Part shown: positions 6,678 through 11,014 of the stretch, one piece after another
Layout: every line of letters starts with the position of its first letter
Position numbering within the stretch: position 1 is the first letter of the stretch
NCBI GenBank assembly: GCA_016779685.1
Contig: JADHND010000039.1
Location: 1-11,014 of the forward strand
Origin: Shewanellaceae bacterium
GTDB taxonomy: Bacteria; Pseudomonadota; Gammaproteobacteria; Enterobacterales; Shewanellaceae
DNA: 11,014 nucleotides
Reading direction: 5' to 3'
The notes under the pieces: generated by a model
The model's input: the letters and a program-made list of their open reading frames with translations, nothing else
What the model was told of the DNA's origin: nothing
The model's database searches: none
Translations under genes and position numbers: made by a program

Positions 6678-8342
6678 ATGGCTCAATTTGTCTTTAGTAT
6701 GCTCCGGGTCAGTAAAATCGTTCCCCCTAATCAAAAAATTCTGAATAACATTTCGCTCAGTTTCTTTCCCGGTGCAAAAATTGGGGTGCTAGGCTTAAAC
6801 GGCGCAGGTAAATCGACTCTCTTACGCATCATGGCAGGTGTTGATAAAGAGATTGATGGTGAAGCACGGCCTATGCCTGACTTAAAGATAGGCTATCTTC
6901 CACAAGAACCGACGCTCGATGAAACCAAAACGGTTCGAGAAACGATTGAAGAAGCCGTTGCTCCCGTCAAAAATGCCCTCGCTCGTCTCAATGATGTATA
7001 TACACTGTATGCAGAGCCCGATGCTGATTTTGATGCGCTGGCTAAAGAGCAAGGTCAACTAGAAGCCATTATTCAAGCGCATGACGGTCATGCCTTGGAA
7101 CAGCAACTGGAAAAAGCCGCTAATGCCCTACGCTTGCCCGATTGGAATCAACCGATTAAAGTTCTTTCCGGTGGTGAACGTCGACGGGTGGCTATTTGTC
7201 GCTTACTGCTTGAAAAACCCGATATGTTGTTGTTAGACGAACCCACCAACCACTTGGATGCTGAGTCGGTGGCTTGGCTAGAAAAATTCTTACATGACTA
7301 TGAAGGCACTGTGGTCGCCATTACACACGATCGCTATTTCCTTGATAATGTGGCAGGCTGGATTTTAGAGCTTGACCGAGGTGAAGGTATTCCATGGGAA
7401 GGCAACTATTCGTCATGGCTAGCACAAAAAAATCAGCGTCTACAACAAGAGACATCTACTGAATCAGCGCGTCAAAAAAGCATTCAAAAAGAATTGGAGT
7501 GGGTACGCAGCAACACCAAAGGCCGTCATGCTAAAAGCAAGGCGAGAATGGCACGTTTCGAAGAACTAAACAGCAATGAACGCCAGAAAAGAAATGAAAC
7601 CAATGAGATCTTTATTGTACCCGGTCAACGATTAGGTGATAAAGTGATTGAAGTGAACCAATTGTGCAAGTCATTCGGCGACCGAGTTCTCATTGATGAT
7701 CTCAGCTTCTCCGTCCCTAAAGGTGCTATTGTCGGTATTATTGGCGCTAATGGCGCGGGTAAATCCACACTGTTTAAAATGTTGATGGGTCAAGAACAAC
7801 CAGACTCGGGCACCATTGAATTAGGTGACAGTGTGGAAATGAGTTCTGTCGATCAATACCGGGATAGCATGGATGACAACAATACCGTCTGGCAAGAAAT
7901 TTCTGATGGCCAAGACATCCTGCGCATTCAACAATTTGAAATTCCTTCACGAGCTTATGTAGGACGCTTTAACTTTAAAGGCACCGCACAACAGAAGCGT
8001 ATTGGCTCTTTATCAGGTGGTGAGCGCAATCGCGTCCATCTAGCTAAATTACTTAAATCAGGCGGTAATGTTTTGCTCCTCGATGAACCTACCAACGATT
8101 TGGATGTAGAAACATTACGTGCTTTAGAAGAAGCTCTGTTGGAATTTCCAGGCTGTACTTTGGTCATTTCTCACGATCGCTGGTTCCTAGATCGAATTGC
8201 GACGCATATCTTAGATTATCGCGATGAAGGGCAAGTAAACTTCTACGAGGGCAATTACGAAGAATACACAACTTGGCTTAAACAAACCCAAGGCCAGAAT
8301 GCACTAGAGCCGCATCGCTTAAAATACAAAAAAATCTCTTAA
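6678..8342 (+). CDS. ettA: Energy-dependent translational throttle protein EttA (ABC-F ATPase)
   Basis: ABC-F protein that binds the ribosomal E site and gates the first elongation step in response to the ATP/ADP ratio. It is soluble, with no membrane domain. The 554 residues are nearly colinear with E. coli EttA (555). First ATPase: Walker A GLNGAGKST 39-47, signature LSGGER 163-168, Walker B LLLDEP 184-189 with catalytic Glu188. The linker at about 240-320 is the P-site tRNA interaction motif, rich in Lys and Arg. Second ATPase: Walker A GANGAGKST 356-364, LSGGER 445-450, LLLDEP with Glu470. Both catalytic Glu residues carry the E. coli numbering. The subfamily ending LEPHRLKYKKIS is also present. 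An AGGTGA ribosome site precedes ATG 6678. It is a monocistronic gene between divergent glyA and convergent mlaA. Confidence 0.97.
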   Translation: MAQFVFSMLRVSKIVPPNQKILNNISLSFFPGAKIGVLGLNGAGKSTLLRIMAGVDKEIDGEARPMPDLKIGYLPQEPTLDETKTVRETIEEAVAPVKNALARLNDVYTLYAEPDADFDALAKEQGQLEAIIQAHDGHALEQQLEKAANALRLPDWNQPIKVLSGGERRRVAICRLLLEKPDMLLLDEPTNHLDAESVAWLEKFLHDYEGTVVAITHDRYFLDNVAGWILELDRGEGIPWEGNYSSWLAQKNQRLQQETSTESARQKSIQKELEWVRSNTKGRHAKSKARMARFEELNSNERQKRNETNEIFIVPGQRLGDKVIEVNQLCKSFGDRVLIDDLSFSVPKGAIVGIIGANGAGKSTLFKMLMGQEQPDSGTIELGDSVEMSSVDQYRDSMDDNNTVWQEISDGQDILRIQQFEIPSRAYVGRFNFKGTAQQKRIGSLSGGERNRVHLAKLLKSGGNVLLLDEPTNDLDVETLRALEEALLEFPGCTLVISHDRWFLDRIATHILDYRDEGQVNFYEGNYEEYTTWLKQTQGQNALEPHRLKYKKIS

Positions 8343-8354
8343 CCACCACCAAAT

Positions 8355-8381
8355 CAGCCGATCTTAATTTGAGATCGGCTG
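8355..8381. terminator. Hairpin between convergent ettA and mlaA
   Basis: CAGCCGATCT (8355-8364) and AGATCGGCTG (8372-8381) form a perfect 10-bp stem with a seven-base loop. It begins 12 bases after the ettA stop and overlaps the last codons and stop of mlaA, whose C-terminal Gln-Pro-Ile-Ser is encoded in one arm. It can form in transcripts from both directions, so it is a candidate bidirectional terminator. No strong T-run follows on either strand, so termination may be weak, or the hairpin may instead protect 3' ends. Confidence 0.6.
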
Positions 8382-9209
8382 TGTTAAATTCTCTTCCATA
8401 AAATAATGAACCATGTCTTCATATTCAATTAAATCTTCGTCGGCAGGGATCTCGCCATCATACAGGCTGTATTCTAAATGCTGGAAATAAGCTTCTTTTA
8501 CAAAAACATACGGATCCAGTGAACTCTCCAGTAGCGCTTCTGTTTTGATAAAAACAGCACGCTGATGAATGTTTTTAAGACCAGCTAAAGACAAAACCTG
8601 CCAAAATTGTAAATAATTGAAGGGGAAGTATAAGATCGGCACCGCCAAACTAAGCCCTATGTTAGCAGCACCTGCGCCGACATCTCTCGTTACTTTTGCA
8701 CCTAAAGCTGGCACCATTAAGTAGGGTCCATTAGGTACCCCCCAATAACCCCATGTTTGCGCCAGATCTTCATGCTTCCGTTCTAATCCCATCGACTCCG
8801 CGACGTCGAAGAAACCTACAATACCCAAGGTTGAGTTGACTAAGAATCGCCCTAACGAGCGGAAAGAACCAGCCCATTTCCATTGTAGAATATGATTCCA
8901 AAAGCTAACTGGCTCATCGAGGTTCAACAAAAACTGATAGACTCTTTTTTGGACGACGTTAGGCAAGATAAAATCATAAGCGACCGCTGTCGGTCGCAAG
9001 ATATATTGATCAAAATAGCGGTAGTTTAGATGCCAGAAAGATCGATTGATATCTTCATAAGGATCTCTTGGGTCTTCTTCTAAAAAAAATTCTTCGGACA
9101 ATGGATCATCTGCTTCGGCACCCTCTTCAGCAGCGGCGCAAGGTGCTGAAAACACATTTATCAATAATATAAAATAAAAACATCTAGCAAGCGTCACGTA
9201 TTTAACCAT
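8364..9209 (-). CDS. mlaA: MlaA/VacJ family outer-membrane lipid asymmetry protein
   Basis: MlaA removes misplaced phospholipids from the outer leaflet of the outer membrane and hands them to MlaC for return to the inner membrane. An N-terminal signal segment (hydrophobic about 11-22) is followed by an acidic stretch to about 48. The family core then begins with DPYEDINRSFWHLNYRYFDQYILRP. Further landmarks are FLLNLDEPVSFWNHILQ, GRFLVNSTLGIVGFFDVAE, WGYWGVPNGPYLMVPALG and SLDPYVFVKEAYFQ. The 281 residues exceed E. coli MlaA (251), mainly through the acidic N-terminal insert. The only Cys near the signal end is Cys24 in SAPC; Pro before Cys does not fit a lipobox, so lipidation is doubtful and an A-x-A cleavage near residues 25-27 is possible. 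The start ATG 9209 overlaps the DUF2802 gene by eight bases, implying coupling. Confidence 0.93.
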   Translation of the reverse strand: MVKYVTLARCFYFILLINVFSAPCAAAEEGAEADDPLSEEFFLEEDPRDPYEDINRSFWHLNYRYFDQYILRPTAVAYDFILPNVVQKRVYQFLLNLDEPVSFWNHILQWKWAGSFRSLGRFLVNSTLGIVGFFDVAESMGLERKHEDLAQTWGYWGVPNGPYLMVPALGAKVTRDVGAGAANIGLSLAVPILYFPFNYLQFWQVLSLAGLKNIHQRAVFIKTEALLESSLDPYVFVKEAYFQHLEYSLYDGEIPADEDLIEYEDMVHYFMEENLTQPISN

Positions 9210-9636
9210 GCATTGATTCAGACTCAGTTTGTCGATTGAGTCGAATCAACAATTCTACTTCCGCCTGAGGCAATTCGCATTCGGCTACAATTTCTTCAAT
9301 ATCTGCACCCAAATCAACCATTTTAAGTGCTCTTGAATACATTTTTGCTTCCGGATCTTGTAAAGCTATTTCTTCCATCTGTAAGGACACCGTCTCGTAA
9401 TGACGCTCTAATGTCAACACCCGTTGACCGACACTCATCAGACTGTTACGCAGTTCTTTAAGCTCATCATGCAATTGTTGGCGCTGTTTGTTTTGTTCTT
9501 TTAAAATCAAAGACATTGCATCATGTTTCTTATTTATTTTTTTAAATTTAATAAAAATCATCACGGCCATGCCCATAAATGCCAATAGAGCAGCTGTGTT
9601 TATCATCGTTATCACATCCCAAACATGCCATATCAT
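9202..9636 (-). CDS. DUF2802 family membrane-anchored coiled-coil protein
   Basis: Protein of unknown function regularly found right after cheW at the end of polar-flagellum chemotaxis clusters in Pseudomonas and Vibrio relatives. From ATG 9636 it has 144 residues: one hydrophobic helix at about 10-29, a Lys/Gln/Glu-rich predicted coiled coil at about 30-90, and a C-terminal helical module (YSRALKMVDLGADIEEIVAECELPQAEVELLIRL) that I recognise as the DUF2802 core. That module resembles a helix-turn-helix-like repeat, but DNA binding is not implied. The frame extends to a TTG at 9660, but ATG 9636 is preferred because it overlaps the cheW stop by one base (TGATG), a normal coupling arrangement. 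A later ATG, residue 12 from this start, is also possible. Its stop overlaps the mlaA start. Confidence 0.8.
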   Translation of the reverse strand: MIWHVWDVITMINTAALLAFMGMAVMIFIKFKKINKKHDAMSLILKEQNKQRQQLHDELKELRNSLMSVGQRVLTLERHYETVSLQMEEIALQDPEAKMYSRALKMVDLGADIEEIVAECELPQAEVELLIRLNRQTESESMHG

Positions 9637-10124
9637 CACAGTTCTGCATACTCCTGCCAATTTTCGTCCGCTAAGAGCTTCGCTAAATCCAACAAAATGA
9701 GCAAGACATTATCTTTATTACAAACCCCTTTAACAAAACGACCACTGCCTTCATCACCAATATTAGGACCTGGATCAATTTCTGAAGCGCGCAAGTAAAC
9801 CACTTCTGCAACAGCATCAACCAACATCCCAACAACTTGTTGATTATACTCAACAATGACGATTCTTGTATTGTCATCAATTTCAATCGATGCGAGGCCA
9901 AAACGCAAGCGAGTGTCCATCACTGTAACCACATTGCCCCGCAAATTGATAATACCTACCACATAGACAGGTGATCCGGGCACAGGCGCAATCTCAGTGT
10001 AACGCAGGACTTCCTGCACATCCATAACATTGATACCGTAGGTTTCATTATCCAAACAAAACGTAACCCACTGTAATACTTCATCGTCTTTTTCTACCAA
10101 CAACGAATTTTTATTCTCACCCAT
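9636..10124 (-). CDS. cheW: Chemotaxis coupling protein CheW
   Basis: Cytoplasmic adaptor that links methyl-accepting chemoreceptors to the histidine kinase CheA in sensory arrays. The 162 residues form a single CheW domain: LQWVTFCLDNETYGINVMDVQEVLRYTEIAPVPGSPVYVVGIINLRGNVVTVMD at about 17-70, containing the hallmark NLRG (60-63), then RIVIVEYNQQVVGMLVDAVAEVV and GRFVKGVCNKDNVLLILLDLAKLL. The sequence is very like the CheW beside the DUF2802 gene in pseudomonad polar chemotaxis clusters (recognised from memory, not a search). The ATG at 10124 has a CGGAG ribosome site at good spacing, 27 bases after the ParP-like stop. CheA and receptors are not in the window, so the cluster must continue past base 11014 or lie elsewhere. 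Confidence 0.95.
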   Translation of the reverse strand: MGENKNSLLVEKDDEVLQWVTFCLDNETYGINVMDVQEVLRYTEIAPVPGSPVYVVGIINLRGNVVTVMDTRLRFGLASIEIDDNTRIVIVEYNQQVVGMLVDAVAEVVYLRASEIDPGPNIGDEGSGRFVKGVCNKDNVLLILLDLAKLLADENWQEYAEL

Positions 10125-10151
10125 AATAAACTCCGCTAGTGTATTTCCTTT

Positions 10152-10709
10152 TTAAAGCTGCCCATCAAGCATTTGTGTTAATATTTGAACGTGTAACACA
10201 ACCAGTTTCTTATCTCGTATGATACCTGCCAACCAAGGTCTTAGGCCAACTTTTTCACGCCACACGACATCAATCTTGTTAAACATCTCGCCTTCTTGAT
10301 AACTTTCGCAAGCTAAGCCCCAGTTGCTGTTTTTTAATTTCAAGATATATTGATAGTTTAGACTGTCTTTTATCATATCGTTAAATTTATCGCCCATAAA
10401 CCATTCGCTTGAGTCCACAACATAAACAATACCGGTGTGCTCATTGTTTGATTCCATGCCTAACAACCAAGATGGCTCCGATTGTTGGCTGTCTATAAAG
10501 CCCTCAAATTTCATCGAACAATCGACTTCAGTGGCTGGAATAACGTAAAAAACACCGCCAGATTCCATCAACCAGCACTCAAAAGTATCTGGTAAGGCAT
10601 CTTGTAACGGCTGCTCCAAAAGACCCATGAAATCGCTTATAGGAACCGGGTCTTTATCAGAAACATGAAAATCCTCCGAGGAGGATTTTTCATCTTCAAG
10701 CGATAACAA
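10152..10709 (-). CDS. ParP-like / CheW-like chemotaxis protein, start uncertain
   Basis: The C-terminal part is a divergent CheW-like domain of the type in Vibrio ParP and the Pseudomonas protein encoded before cheW. In Vibrio, ParP links CheA arrays to the polar ParC ATPase. Supporting motifs are VPISDFMGLLEQPL at 22-35, a hydrophobic interaction helix usual before this domain, NWGLAC at 129-134, and RPWLAG at 157-162 followed by a short hydrophobic strand. The first ~20 residues are acidic and Ser-rich. TTG 10709 is the only start codon in this frame upstream of ATG 10628, and its nearest GGAG is 18 bases away. The same frame stays open, without any start codon, to the window edge through the H1-like gene. 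The true protein may therefore be longer (ParP proteins usually have an extended N-terminus) or begin at 10709 or 10628. Confidence 0.75.
   Translation of the reverse strand: MLSLEDEKSSSEDFHVSDKDPVPISDFMGLLEQPLQDALPDTFECWLMESGGVFYVIPATEVDCSMKFEGFIDSQQSEPSWLLGMESNNEHTGIVYVVDSSEWFMGDKFNDMIKDSLNYQYILKLKNSNWGLACESYQEGEMFNKIDVVWREKVGLRPWLAGIIRDKKLVVLHVQILTQMLDGQL
10668..10689. repeat. Perfect 10-bp inverted repeat inside the 5' end of the ParP-like gene
   Basis: AAAATCCTCC (10668-10677) and GGAGGATTTT (10680-10689) are exact complements separated by two bases. In the minus-strand mRNA the first arm carries UCCUCC and the second arm GGAGGA, which is a strong ribosome-binding sequence. The hairpin would hide that site. 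It lies within codons for Ser-Ser-Ser-Glu-Asp just after the TTG 10709 start, and could affect translation initiation in this region. Confidence 0.7.
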
Positions 10710-10741
10710 TTCAGTAGCAGAGGCCTGCTCCGAAAATTTGT

Positions 10742-11014
10742 TTATCTCTTCGATCTCTTCTTCGCCGCCTTGCGTCTGGCTGGCTTCTTCTTGGTCGCTG
10801 CTACTTTTTTCGCTTTGCGTTTCGCTGCTGCGGCTTTGCGTTTCGCTGCTGCGGCTGCTTTCTTCTTCGCTACGGCTGCTTTCTTCTTCGCTGCTGCTGC
10901 TCTTTTCTTGACCTGAGCTGCTTTGCGTTTCTCCACTGCTGCCTTTTTCTTGGCTGCTGCCGCTTCTCTGCGCTTCGCTACTGCTGCTTTGCGCTTCTCC
11001 GCTGCTGCATATTT
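10742..11014 (-). CDS. Histone H1-like Lys/Ala/Arg-rich protein, 5' end cut by window edge
   Basis: Ninety residues are visible, open from the window edge to TAA at 10742-10744; 77 of them are Ala, Lys or Arg. The pattern is short Lys/Arg clusters alternating with Ala runs, ending KKKPARRKAAKKRSKR. This resembles bacterial H1-like and AlgP-type tails, which bind nucleic acid nonspecifically and compact DNA. The upstream part carries some Glu and could form a long charged helix instead. A GTG at 10936 could serve as a start, but the frame continues upstream of it with the same repeat (beginning Lys-Tyr), so it is probably internal. Between repeat units, Ala codons vary among GCA, GCG, GCC and GCT and Lys between AAA and AAG: third-position drift with the residue held, which argues this frame is translated. 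The class name rests on composition only. Confidence 0.65.
   Translation of the reverse strand, partial: KYAAAEKRKAAVAKRREAAAAKKKAAVEKRKAAQVKKRAAAAKKKAAVAKKKAAAAAKRKAAAAKRKAKKVAATKKKPARRKAAKKRSKR
10812..10895. repeat. 21-bp tandem repeats in the H1-like gene
   Basis: Bases 10812-10832 and 10833-10853 are identical 21-base copies. They are followed by a second pair of 21-base units at 10854-10874 and 10875-10895 that differ from each other at two positions. Each unit encodes seven residues (AKRKAAA-like or AKKKAAV-like) in the H1-like frame. The exact copy indicates recent slippage or unequal recombination, so copy number may vary between strains. There are no spacers, so this is not a CRISPR array. 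Confidence 0.85.

Noticed and set aside
7955..8167. A minus-strand open frame inside ettA
   Set aside because: It is antisense to the second EttA ATPase domain, whose residues are strongly recognisable, so it is a shadow of that coding sequence.
9637..9660. TTG start at 9660 for the DUF2802 protein
   Set aside because: It would overlap cheW by 25 bases; ATG 9636 overlaps the cheW stop by one base in the usual TGATG form.
10742..10936. A 64-residue H1-like gene starting at GTG 10936
   Set aside because: The same frame continues upstream with the same Lys/Ala pattern to the window edge, so the GTG is most likely an internal Val codon.
10781..11014. CRISPR-like or mobile repeat array
   Set aside because: The repeats are contiguous 21-base units without spacers and encode a Lys/Ala repeat; no Cas or transposase gene is nearby.

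Overview
The window looks like part of a gammaproteobacterial chromosome of moderate GC content. The evidence is near-E. coli versions of EttA, GlyA, NusB, PgpA and RibH, the gene chain glyA-nrdR-rib-nusB-thiL-pgpA, and a polar-flagellum-type chemotaxis tail (parP-like, cheW, DUF2802). I cannot place it more finely from sequence alone. Nothing in it looks like a phage, transposon, CRISPR array or defence island. Most of it is ordinary core genome.

Layout. Bases 1-141 (+) hold the last 46 codons of an unrecognised gene that converges on pgpA and shares the bases TTAA with it as overlapping stop codons. Bases 138-6486 (-) carry, in transcription order, glyA, nrdR, ribD, ribB, ribH, nusB, thiL and pgpA. 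This set covers one-carbon metabolism, ribonucleotide reductase control, riboflavin synthesis, transcription antitermination, thiamine diphosphate synthesis and phosphatidylglycerol synthesis. The riboflavin genes are incomplete: riboflavin synthase (ribE) is absent between ribD and ribB, and RibB lacks a RibA-like C-terminal domain. Both functions must be encoded elsewhere. An AT-rich divergent region (6487-6677) separates glyA from ettA (+, 6678-8342). ettA converges on the last group at a 10-bp hairpin.

Bases 8364-11014 (-) hold, in transcription order, the 3' part of a Lys/Ala/Arg-rich histone H1-like gene cut by the window edge, a ParP/CheW-like gene, cheW, a DUF2802 gene and mlaA. From the ParP-like gene on, gaps are short or genes overlap, which suggests co-transcription. 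The ParP-CheW-DUF2802 trio normally sits at the 3' end of a cheA/cheB/parA (parC) cluster, which would lie beyond base 11014.

The most unusual spot is 10630-11014. The H1-like frame and the ParP-like frame are both open to the window edge, and the only in-window start codons for ParP (TTG at 10709, ATG at 10628) have poor ribosome binding sites. Codon-position variation favours the H1-like frame as coding there, but the acidic Ser/Glu-rich frame joins ParP without a break. Nothing I see amounts to a clearly new biological system; this overlap is the best candidate for a closer look.
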